Assembly: GCA_019843655.1 (NCBI GenBank)
Contig: JACDQD010000010.1
Coordinates: forward strand, 1,905,637-1,969,636
Origin: Lethocerus indicus
Lineage: Eukaryota > Arthropoda > Insecta > Hemiptera > Belostomatidae
DNA: 64,000 nt
Reading direction: 5' to 3'
The first letter of the stretch is position 1, and each line of letters opens with the position of its first letter. The notes under the pieces were generated by a model. It did not search any database. It was not told where the DNA came from and worked only from the letters and a program-made list of their open reading frames with translations. Made by a program: the position numbers and the translations under genes. Shown here one piece after another: positions 38,361 to 49,340 of the stretch.

Positions 38361-38840
38361 AATATCAGGTTTAATGTCGTTTATTCCGGTAAACGATTAC
38401 TCCCGGCTCTCACTCCATCTCCGATAATTAATTGGCACCGTTAATTATTTTCAATTAGCTCCGGGCCGCACGTGTGTTCGCTGCCCGTACAGCCCGACGG
38501 TTATTCCTAAACAATTATTATGTCCCGTGATACAAAATGGGGGAAAAAAAACCGAACATATTTAATTTGCGACGTCAATTAGTTAATCGCCGGCTTCATT
38601 TCGGACTCTGCGATATCAGTTTGTATTATCGTGAAATTAATCTGAATTTTGTTTAAAGATTCGTGCAGACCGGTCTTCTGAAGTAACAAAGCCGACGATG
38701 GCCGGTTAAGCAATTAAACTTCGTTTATTTAAACATTAATGCGTCGCGAGATTTACAATGCATATCTAATTCCGTTAAGCAGGAAATGCATCATTATTTG
38801 AATGCACTTATCGAGCTGTAAGTAGACCTAATGAGGAAAA
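38361..38840. promoter_or_regulatory. ATTA/TAAT-dense block, candidate enhancer
   Basis: Over about 480 bp more than twenty ATTA or TAAT cores occur, several in TAATTA pairs (for example 38425-38432, 38441-38448, 38578-38586), separated by CpG-bearing GC-richer spacers rather than lying in plain AT-rich DNA. Such clusters are typical of homeodomain-bound regulatory DNA in invertebrates. No repeat or reading frame accounts for the block. Function is inferred from motif density only. Confidence 0.25.
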
Positions 38841-38883
38841 TTAGGTACACCTATGCGTACATGTGAATCCACGCGTTCCGTCC

Positions 38884-38934
38884 CCGTTTTTTCTACCCGG
38901 GCATAGTTTAAATAGTGCCGGGTAGAAGAAGCGG
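38884..38934 (+). other. Strong 17-bp hairpin
   Basis: The arm at 38884-38900, ending TTCTACCCGG, pairs with 38918-38934, beginning CCGGGTAGAA. On a plus-strand RNA this gives 17 consecutive pairs, two of them G-U, around a 17-nt loop. Ten pairs next to the loop are perfect Watson-Crick. It is shorter than a typical microRNA precursor and matches no mature microRNA I know. It lies at the edge of the ATTA-rich cluster. Confidence 0.5.
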
Positions 38935-38940
38935 AAAAAA

Positions 38941-41900
38941 CATTTCGGATAAAAAAAAGTATTACAATTTCCATGTTCAGTACCTTTTGCATATAGAGCG
39001 GATACCTCGGCGTACCGATTAACCGAGGGTTATTTATTTCCTCCGCGAGTATTAATATCGGACGGCAGGGACCCAGATGGAAAAAAGATACACGGCCGAA
39101 GACATAGGTAGGGAGCAAGCAGCCAGATAGTATCTGAGGTTATGATAATGCCGGAGCACTGGGCACTCGCAGCCCCTCCACCGGTATCATTAGCCCGTTG
39201 CAACGGGTTCTTAATACTAATGATGTTTTTTATCTGCGTTTTCCAGATGGTTTAATGGCTTCGAAGAAGAGGCCGCGAGCGCAAGAAGAGGGGGTAAAAA
39301 AAGGGAGTCAAAGTTTTATAAAATACGAGAGAGAGAGGCAGAGACAAGGATAAAGAGAAGTACGGTTGAAATGCGAAAGGGCCCGACCGTAAAGCCGCTA
39401 GCCAAACGTAAATTACGAGCTTTGTAACTTATATATAATATGAGGGTGTTTACCATGAAACCGTCCCGAGTATACCGCGTCGGCGGGGGGAGGGTGGAGG
39501 GAATCGAACCTGCGGGTATTTATCCATAATTGACCGCATGGGGGAGGGAAGTGAACAATTTTTATTGGACTGGAAGGTCAGGCGTCAAGTTCAAAAGTCA
39601 CATCACCTGCCGCCACAACTCCTATTGCACGAGTTCTATAATACTATGAGATGCATACAAGTTTAGTACAATGTGTAGAAAAAAGAAGACTTTAGCACAC
39701 CGCCAAGGTTTTAGAGTGGCCCTTAACAGTGCAAGCAGGATGCTCCTGCGGAGACCGACACGCCTAGGGGCGGGTCTACGTCGAAACCAAATAAGCGAGA
39801 ACAAACTACCTGAAAACATCGGCCCGCTAATTTAACTTTTAAAGTATAAAAGAACAATGTTAATGACTGTATATTAATTACTCTTTTCAACCCTTGTAAC
39901 TATGAACTATAATTAGACAATTGAGATTATTTACCGACAACAACTAAGTACGAATTACACTGAGAACAAGACATTTGTCTACCGGTGTAAAGTAGCCCAT
40001 TTACAACTCTGAAATTTACATTTCCGAAGCTACGCTTTTTAAAATACAGAGAAACCGAAACTTGAAACAACTTGTAGAGCGATGTAGGGTTTTATTTGAG
40101 GATTGTCAAAAACGTATCGTTAACAGCTGTAAAACGAGAGCTGGCGAGAGGGAGGCGGGGGCGGACGCCACTCGGTGTTATTTCGTTTAAATGTAAATCA
40201 GAAATTATTTTGAGTGGTCCGTCGAGTAATTACACGGGGCAGAGGAGCAGGCCCACTACGACACCTGCAGCTGGCAGTGTGATATCGGTGGGAGGGAGTG
40301 TAGTGGTGCGGGCCCGATTAGGAGTGCCGCCCCCGCCGCCCCCACCGCCCCCCGACCACACAAAACCCCCGCTAATTGAATGTTACCATTCGGTTCGACA
40401 CGGGTTTTTCCTATCGGCCAGGACTGAGACCGCTCTTTCCCAAAACGGGCGTTATCGCACCCCCCGAAGCGGTGGCCTCGGTGAGTAGACCACCCCCATA
40501 ATACTGATTGTCATTAATTACTACGTTTATGCGCATTCAGACGGCATAGGTTGCTGGAGGAAAATATTCTTGAAAAGGGGCCCCGGGGGACAAATAAATT
40601 CAACCGGCTCTGATCTAGACTGCGGTCCGCTTTCACGGCCATTAAAAACCGATAGTAAATTCCCAACATCTTTTCTTATGTCCCATACGAGGTGCTTCGA
40701 TGCTCTTAACGTTCAAGGTTCTTTATGATATTACCAGTAAAAGTCACACACATCTGGGCTACCAGGACCGACGCATATTAACCATGGAATGCTACTGACG
40801 GGGGCAAAACAGAAAACGATGTAGTTTGGGTTTGAACTAATTGTTGACGGAAAATTTCGAATGACGAGGTGTTACACCTTTTTCCAATAAAAAAACTCGT
40901 TATAATAAAACTAATTAAATTTCGTTAAAGATAAAGTACTCGTTTATAAAGGTCGTGTATAACATATTTCATTCGGTATTTTATTTTTACAGCCGGAATA
41001 CGGGATAATGGATTGTGTGGAGCCGATAATGAGGTTTTTCTGAGGATAAGGGATTCAGTAGAGATACACGGGCGGAATAAACCTGACCGAAGAATACGCT
41101 TTAATGTCTCCATTAAATGCGGCACATTAACCTGCGTTAAACAGCGGGGTAAATTACCTGGTTGACATCCTGACAAATAATTAGGCCGAGGCGCCTCCGA
41201 ACCGCCGATCGGACGCTTGTACTCCAACCGGGAAAAAAACCGAACTCCTACATTTTTTGTGCACCTTCCGCTCGTTCCGTGCATCTAAAACTCCTTACAC
41301 GAGCTTGTTTACACGCCTAACATATTCATACTGTACCGTAATTAGCGTATGTAATGATGCCGGTCAATTACCCGGTAGGGTAAAAACACCGTAGTGGGGA
41401 GGGGATAACAACGGGTAACGAGCTTCAGACACCATTCCATTTTTTATAGTAACAATCGAAAACCATAAAACAAATAAAAACTAACAAACGTACGGCCTTA
41501 TCTGAATTTATTTTCAGTCTCCACTGTCTCCTTTTAGACCTATTTCCGCCGCTTTCTCAGTAGGATCGAAACCAATCTGTCAAAATAAGCTAGCGGGGAA
41601 AGGAAAATCGTGACATTCCAAATTAATATATACGCCTTTTTCGTGTCGGGAGTAACAATGGGAGAAGGCAAAGAAACAGTTCGGGGCACGGACCCCGCCG
41701 ATATTTAAGGGGGTTTGGGGGGGGGGGAGCCCCTTATACGCAAATTCAATTTCACGGTTGTGACCGGTGGCTGTTGAATTTCGTGACTAACGAGGGAGGG
41801 AGGGAGAGTGAGAGGGAGGGGAGGGAGGGAGGGAGGGAGGGTCGCCGAGCTGGTTTGACTCTCTACGTGACGAAAGCTCGGTTTCCTACCCGATCGGCCG

Positions 41901-43032
41901 AACGTGATACACCGGCCTCCGCCAACCGAATTCCACCCCGGCACCTTCCACTTCGTCCGCTCCCACTTGTTTATACTGTCCCTCTTCTTTTTTTTTGCTT
42001 CTCCGCTAACAGACTGGACGGCACATGACTTCCCCCGGACTGGAACGGAGGCTCCGCGCACCGGAACGCTGCCCTAATGCGAGACCGGCGGCACTTAGCA
42101 CGTTCGGAACGCCGGTTAAGTAGGTCTAGAAATTAGTTTGGAATGCGTCTGGCGGTATGCGAGGGGAGACGGACTTTGAGAACTTAGGCTAGGAAGAAAA
42201 ATATTTTTTCTTATAGTCAATAGCGAAACCTCGGTGGTAAACATGTTACGAGTACGACAGTGTAATTCATCTTATTGAGTAACTCGACCCTTAATATTGC
42301 GCTACAGAAAAATAGAGCGGAACCCTCGAATCGAATTTCGTCTTTGAACAAATAGAACAGAAGAGAGCGTTATTATAAATTCGGCATTTTCGGGATAGTG
42401 GTAATGTTGAGGTATATTTATAAAAGTAGGTGAAGGAAAGAGATTCGGCCGGTTTATCAAAGAACATTGACCAATATCTTTCAAGTATGGCCGATAATTT
42501 TTCCTAAAAACCATCCAGTTATCGCCTTTGTCTTCAGAAAGCTATATAAACAGATTATAACACTACGACTTTAACGCACTAAATTACAATAGCAAAATAC
42601 GGGGTATGAATCATGGAGGCCCACACGTGTTTAACAGGAGGAAATATCCGTTACGTCTTTTACCGGACGCATCCGCCCGTCGCCTTCCCGCGACGGCCAA
42701 AATGCGGGGAATGGAACCTAATTGGCGGGGAATATATTCCATACATTAAACGATTCCGGACGGTATCTGAAAGTTGGGGACCGAGTGTGGGTGACACGCT
42801 AGCAAATGACCCGAGTGTGTTAAGCGTTGCGTGACCCCGCCGGAGAGGACAGCCCGCGTGCATCTGACCTCGTCCGATATGCGGAAAACATTATTCAAAA
42901 CGTTTTTTGGAAAAAAATAGAAAAGAAAATCTCCTAAATTCAAATTCCCTCCGGCCGATTCGCCCGACCGGAAAGCGTGTGTGAAGCCGAGAATTCAAAG
43001 CAGGGTTTGGCCGGTGTAAAGAAAATAAAAAA
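38941..43032. other. Non-coding, nothing recognised except GGGA tract
   Basis: Unique sequence, GC-richer at 40140-40480 and 41690-42130. No exon supported. Confidence 0.5.
41793..41841 (+). repeat. (GGGA)n tract, G-quadruplex-capable
   Basis: Two GGGA arrays separated by GAGTGAGA. The second, 41813-41841, has six GGG runs with one-base loops. An eleven-G run lies 66 bp upstream (41717-41727). Confidence 0.85.
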
Positions 43033-43038
43033 ACATAC

Positions 43039-43112
43039 CCGCAGCTTCCCTTCAAGTTTCCAGTTATTCTATTCCCGGTATATCAATATTCCAACGGTCA
43101 AAATTCACTTAC
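43039..43112 (-). other. Candidate 74-nt RS-exon after ratchet point 2
   Basis: A donor GTATGT followed by a T run is found on the minus strand at 43038-43033. It would close a 74-nt exon that begins at the ratchet point. All three frames contain a stop within the first few codons (TGA or TAA), so the segment is non-coding. It would be expected to be skipped in mature mRNA, or to trigger decay if retained, as described for RS-exons. The call rests only on splice-site consensus and spacing. Confidence 0.4.
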
Positions 43113-43135
43113 CTGCAACAGAAAACAAATAAGGA
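43107..43135 (-). other. Candidate recursive splice site (ratchet point) 2
   Basis: On the minus strand a pyrimidine-rich 3' splice site reads TTTGTTTTCTGTTGCAG, ending at 43113. GTAAGT follows immediately at 43112-43107. About 16 of the 20 bases before CAG are pyrimidines. This is the same zero-length-exon architecture as at 12315-12343 and is on the same strand. Together they suggest one very long minus-strand intron with segments of at least 30.8 kb. An ATTTGCAT octamer (POU-type site) lies about 45 bp upstream, at 43160-43167, which may be incidental. Confidence 0.6.
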
Positions 43136-44257
43136 ATGAAATAAAATTTAATTAATTGTATTTGCATTGGCTGCCAACAAAGAACTTACAAATAAAATTG
43201 GGTAGCAACAAGCATGATTGTATGTCGGCTTGGTTTACTTACAATTATAAAATTGATACTTAGTAAATTGAAATTACAGTAATTTATTCATAACCAAAAC
43301 AGACAAAAAATTAGAAACTGGAATCTAAAAAACTCCGCCAATACGCGATTCTCGGTATGTCGACACTTTGAATTATTTGGAAGTAAAAAATCATTTGGCC
43401 TTCCTGACAAAGAGTACTAGATATTTTAATACATCAAATATGGTCTATTCTTTCCGGGGTACGAGCGGGTTCCTTCATTGCAAACGCCTAATTACAACAG
43501 AAGGGGGCTTCGGTCCGAGATGGATTCCAACTGAGAAGTGAGGAAGGTAGACCGGTAATGATAGAGACGGGTATGTGGCCGGGTGAGGTGTGATGATGTG
43601 GGGGCTGTGAGGGTGTGGAGGGTAGTTGGATAGGCCGGCGGGGGCGGGGGTGGCTCCAGCTAGGATAATAGCGTTATTTCCCGATTAGGCGGTGGACGAC
43701 CGGCCGCCCCATTTCCAGTAGCCGGTACATTGAAGATAATGTTTGCAGCTTAACATGGGCCCGGCATTAGTATACTGTCACACGGTATAGTCTCTGCACA
43801 CACTCCAACACGCTCTCAATAGCCCATCAACTGTTAGCTATATAAATCCCACTGACCCTCCCCCCCGCCCCCACTACCACCTGCAGGGCCCGCGCCTCCT
43901 AGCCGGATTATATTCTGCTCGAAACGGACTAAATTATCATATACATACCGGGCGGGTGCACGCCCCGTGCACATTACGCACTCTATATCTGCTCTATATC
44001 ACCGATAGGGCCGTCCCCCCGCAGTACGGTGCCTGTCCCCGGGGATCATCGACAGACATTCCCATTAGTGATTAGCCCCCCAACCCAATCACTCCTGCTC
44101 CACCATCCACATCAACCAACCTCCGCATTTACACCAATCTTAAAAATAAATTAACATTTTTCTCCCATAATAAAACTACCGACAGACTCTAATTGACGAT
44201 TAGCCGTTTCTTTATTTCTAATCGCCTGTACGTTACTTTAATGTAAGATGACGAAGA

Positions 44258-44584
44258 GTGGATATACGCGCTATTGATACAATATTTATGAGGTTCTTGC
44301 GATCTCCACTCAGTCAGCAGCTCGGTGAGTCGCTTAGACGGGTTTCCTGCGGGGCAACCCACCTTCCAGACCCTCTCGTCAAGTCTCTGAATGGCATTTC
44401 ATATGTCCGGGGGACTAAAATTCTGTTGGACGGAATAACGAGAACATGTCAAAGAGTCCTACACGATCTTGACGCTGGGAGAAGAGAAATGAATAAAAAA
44501 AATTCCCGCGACATAAATAGCCTCGTTGACGTACTACAGAAGGTTACGACAGTATGTGATTTAAATCCAGAGCGGTGCACTTAA
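44258..44584 (+). CDS. Unrecognised 108-codon open frame
   Basis: This is one of the few frames over 100 codons with a balanced residue composition and no low-complexity sequence. It has several Leu/Val/Arg-rich segments and four cysteines. I recognise no domain, and there is no clear acceptor or donor defining an exon. Frames of 100-120 codons are expected by chance several times in a 64-kb six-frame scan at this base composition. It is recorded only as the best-looking of the unsupported frames. Confidence 0.1.
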   Translation: MDIRAIDTIFMRFLRSPLSQQLGESLRRVSCGATHLPDPLVKSLNGISYVRGTKILLDGITRTCQRVLHDLDAGRREMNKKNSRDINSLVDVLQKVTTVCDLNPERCT

Positions 44585-45861
44585 AATGGGTACCTTGCAC
44601 GTACATGCAAATCCAGTCCGATCGCTTTTACATATGAATAGCGCAATAAGTTCAAAATCAAACCCCTCCTCCCTCCACCCTCCCACCCCCTTTGAACGGG
44701 AACTTCCCGTGTTTTCGCATTCGGCGGTGGCGTCCCCTCAAAGCGGAAACGACAGTAAACAGGTCCTTTTCCTCGGGCTTAATTCATAAGACTGATTCTG
44801 CTCTGGAGTCTGTTCCGAACATTGCAGCATAAAGGATGCGTTAAGAATAACCGAAAAGTAGTGAGATATTTAATTGGACAACATCCCATAGAAGAATGGA
44901 GCGCTATAGCAATAACTTTCAATTGTAAATCTGGTCTCCCTCTAGAACAAGCCCTAACTTTTCTTAACATTTCAACAAAAACGTATTTGTTATACAAATA
45001 CCTTCACTGTCTGTTAATTATTTACAAGTTTACAATTTTACTTAACAAAGAAAGATTTTACGTATTCAACCATCTGGATCCTCCAATGCTTTCCAATCAA
45101 ATCTGGTTTTATATATTTGGCTAACAGTCATTCATTACCCGTTTAAGTAGATTAAATACCGCCACGATATTTACTCCCGGAACTGTTATTCCCCCCCCCC
45201 TGCAATTTTAGAATCCATCAGGCAGTGGCGGATTCTACGCTGTATTGAATCCGTTTTAGACTGTCAGATCCCCACAGACATTATCTCATCGATGTAGTGC
45301 CGGGGGTTGTCCTGGAAATGAGACCCTCTCCTAACTCCACCACCGTCGCCTAATCGGGAAATAACACTATTATCCCGCAGGCACCCCTCACAACACCACC
45401 CCCCCTCCCCCGTGAGGCCTAACACGGCCAGATCCGCACTGTCAAATAGTTCATCCGATAATTTATTGGAGGGAAGACATTATCGGCGTTCAAATCCTAG
45501 GAGACAACGCGGGGGGAAAGCCCATTATAGTACCGTACTCAAAAATACAGATGAACTCTACGACCATAACCAGAGTAAAGTTTTGTGCATATATCAAGCA
45601 TACTAATACTACCTTAGTGTACAACTGTTTTAGATCCTTTCTAAATGCTGAATTTTCAGTTTAAAATGAGGTCTAAAATGCAGGTTTTCACCGCATGATC
45701 AGTGCTGAGAGGTGGGGGAGCTTCGGCCAGCTGGGCTTGGGTTAATGTCATAAGCGAAGTTTATGCCGCCGCTGCGCCCAACCGATAATTCAGTTTACAG
45801 TTTACAGTTTCGAATTGGTCGGGCCGCCAAAACACCGGAGTCAAACTACGTCACCGTCATC

Positions 45862-45907
45862 AGGTAAAACGCCCGCCTCCAAAATAGGTAAATAGGTAAA
45901 ACGCCCC
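45862..45907 (+). repeat. Short direct repeat AGGTAAAACGCCC
   Basis: AGGTAAAACGCCC occurs at 45862-45874 and again at 45894-45906, with a third partial AGGTAAA between them. A local tandem-like duplication of unknown meaning. Confidence 0.5.
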
Positions 45908-47674
45908 GTACATATTTCACGTTATTCCGGTAGTGAGCGCTGAAAATTTGATCGGCAACTACCCGACAAGGCACAGACTATCTATGCGTGTTGTTAAAAA
46001 TGACGCGTATAGACAACAAATTATTTTTGATATGCGTTTTTCTAAAATCCGAGTTTGGAACGTATCATCGAGGAGAAAATCCAACCCTTCGAATTCAACG
46101 ACGACGCGCAGTTAGGCAATATCCGAACATTTTTCAGCTTTATGGAAAAAGTAATCTTGCCTTTTTCCATATCTTTGCGGGCCGGCACTCGTTGAATTAG
46201 CAAGTAAAATAATGAGGGCGGGTACCACCCTCTTTCTTTGGCTAAAGAACTGCCACTTCCCGGCAAATAACAGAGACCAAGTCACCGGGACCAGAAAATA
46301 CCAAAATTAATACTAATCGAAGTTTGCCCACATTTTTATTTTAGTTTATTCGTTACGACCAATTATGATGTCTTAGCCGTTATGCGCACCATCGGTAGTT
46401 GTAAGTTCATTTCCACTTCGTTTCTCCTGGTGTTGTCTGGTAAGGTCGGCAAGAGAGCTATATATTTTTTTATACTATTTCACATTTATAAATATTTAAT
46501 TATATCGAGCTAGAAAGGCACGGACATACATAAAAATGGCCGAATATAATCTGGAGAGACGATTAAGTCATTGAGTCAGACCATTTCCTAGACGTCCATT
46601 GTTTTAATAGCATCACCGATTAGACCGAATCGACCTTATCGTCGCCATTAGTCGACTTCCGATGAAGGATTAAGTACATCGCTTCCGATAAATGGACTCA
46701 CGGAATTCTAAGAACGGGAGCCAAGTCGAAAAAAACAATGGCGGTTGAACAGTAAGAAGAGGTTCGAGAATAATTTTAGTAAACTATACATTGATAAACT
46801 CGCCAATGAACATCTGCCGGATTCGATATCCACTCGTAAATTAACCGGTCTTATAAATTGTTGGGCGCGTTCAAATTGCAAATAAAATGAAATGGGAGTG
46901 AGCCTTATGAAATCGCTTTTTAATGCGCCTTGTTTTATTGTTGGCTCGAAGGTCGCGCTATGCGACAGGCAGTGCTGGCCGCTTCGTTAATTAATTCGAT
47001 TATTATTGCCTTCGTCGTTTATAGTGGACGGCAACGGGTCAACTCGGATAGGCCGACAGCAGAGAAAAGATTACGGGGCCCCGAGGTAGGGGGATCTGTG
47101 TTTGGAGAGGGGCTCCGGCCAAGCTATGCATAGTTGGGCAGGTTTTTCGTCTATTTACATTCAACAAGATCGCAAAACGTACGCCGAAATAGCTGGAAGT
47201 TCTTTCATGTCGCCTGTTTGGCAAGTCCCAACTTCAAATTTGTGTTGCCCGGGCGCGGCTGAAAACCCCTCTCTACCTGGGCGACGAAGTAGCGGCCGGC
47301 GCGGTAGTTTTTTGGCGGCGTGGCCAAACATTTGGTAAAGAAACATTAGTGACCGGCAGGCGAACGAAGTACCAGAAAAAAGGGACGACGCAGGTGAAAA
47401 CAGGACTGGAAGCCTTTTTTTCTACATTTAAAAATTAATATTTCACCAGGAATAACACCGCGGATTACCCTCCGAAAGGGAGCGGCCACCGTTCTCGGCC
47501 AGTTGCTACGTGATATAACATTCGTATTACATAACCGCTATTCGAGAAAAAATAATAATTATAAAATGATAGCAATTAGTTCTTATAGTTATTAATTAAC
47601 CACAGTGCAATCTTCAGCGGAAACTACCCATTGCTCCATAGGAGAAAGTACGTCGGCTTCCTCTAGCCTCGACG

Positions 47675-47705
47675 GTTTCCAAGACAAAAGACCAGTTTCG
47701 AATAT
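47675..47705 (-). repeat. Possible degenerate module copy
   Basis: On the minus strand ATTCGAAACTGGTCTTTTGTC resembles the GAAACCGGTCTAG-A-rich-GAC extension of copies C, D and H. The CTACTGA start is not recognisable. Confidence 0.2.
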
Positions 47706-49300
47706 TGCCGGTATTTACAATATATTATTAAACATTAAACTCGATTAAAAAAACCCTCGATTTCAGGTTAGTGTGAAAACCCCAAAAGTGTTTATAAGCG
47801 ACAATCAGTAAACAGACTTATTTCAGTATCGCCTGGTTCGGTTATAAACGTTGACAGTGGACGTCATTGTCGGAAACAGGACCTCTTCATTATTTTGTGC
47901 TGTATTTGATACTCGGCATATTTCCTAACTTAGGCCTCTTTCGCAGTAACCGTTGCTGCAGGAGATGGTACGGCTCGTCGAAGAAGCCACAATTATTTAT
48001 ACCGACCTAATTAAATTGCAAAAGCGACCGGGCGTTCGAAATTTCGACGTCAAAGAACATCTTTCGTAACACCGGCCGATTGGACGAATGTAGTCGGGGG
48101 GGGGGCCCAAAATACAATGGGGTGTAACAAAAGCAGTGTCCCTGACACGGTAAATATTGAATTAGTAATATCCGCCGCCGAGTCCGTCCCTTTAAAGTGA
48201 TCAAAAATACGCGTCTGGTTATCTCACTTCGCCGAAATAGGCGCCGCCGGAAAAAATACGTTATATTTATAACGCGTTTGTACCGAGAAAGACACCTTTT
48301 AGGAGTCCCGACCCAAAAATTGAAACGCGTTGCGCAACGATTGCTATTTGAAATGAGAACTCCCCGTTATAAACGATCACCCCCACCCCCAACAACAACG
48401 CCCACCTCTCAACAATTATAAATAGGCGCATTGTTCTCATTCTTGTTGTTTGGCCACGTAACGCTCGCATTTCCCCCTTTATTTTTTAATTTTCTTTCGG
48501 GAAATTATACGAAACCCGGGCAAAGAAATTAGCTTTTATTGACAACCACGACCCAGATCGTTGAGGCGACTTTTTTTTGTAGTATTTATCTAACACTGGT
48601 TCTGAAACTGTGGTCCACATCATAATGCAGAATCGGAATACGCATTTATAAATAAAGAGATGTTTTCGATAGCTCAAAAGCTAAATTATCTCTTAAAACA
48701 TGTCCTAATTACGAGGTTAAATCGAAAACTTATTAAATTATTTAAACTCTCGAACAAATTAATGTTTCCACAAATCGATACCGACTCCACCCAGTTATTC
48801 AGACGGCCCTAGAGCTGGACAAGCACTAATTTGAAATCATTAGACACACACATCCAGATGTTAACTCAACCTAGGATTATTATTGGTTAAGGGGGGCTCT
48901 GTTATTAGAGCTGTGTCTGGTTTTCAAATCGTCATTGTCTATAATGAGGGCAGGTGAGAGAGGGCAGTGCTTAGTTAGTACGGGGGGGGGGAGGCCCTCA
49001 CACTTTGCCCATTGTCCTATCCCGTGTTCCTCCCTGGACATAATATTTCTGACGTGTAATTACAATGACTGAGCGCGACTGCATTTCATTTCCCAAACAA
49101 CTGTTCGATATTGACACATAAAAGTAGTTATTAACCGTAAAACATGTGAGAAAAACAAAATTTTCCCGGCCTAAATTCCTGCAAGATACAATAATTAAAA
49201 ACGTTTGAGAAATAAATAATTGTGAAACAACCAAGAACTAATTGCGAGGCATACAGACAACCAGCATGCCTGAGTGACCCACCAACCTAGTGACTGAAAA

Positions 49301-49340
49301 CTACTGAAGATGGAGATCAAACGAAACAGGTCTAGAAAAA
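49301..49340 (+). repeat. Dispersed module, copy H with 3' extension
   Basis: CTACTGAAGATGG opens the module, ACGAAAC closes the 27-nt core, and AGGTCTAG plus AAAAAGACC follows. The core resembles copy E and the extension resembles copies C and D, so this copy links the two halves of the repeat. Confidence 0.55.

Noticed and set aside
40272..40281. TGGCAGTGTG, the seed of miR-34
   Set aside because: Only ten bases match, the rest diverges and no hairpin partner is visible.
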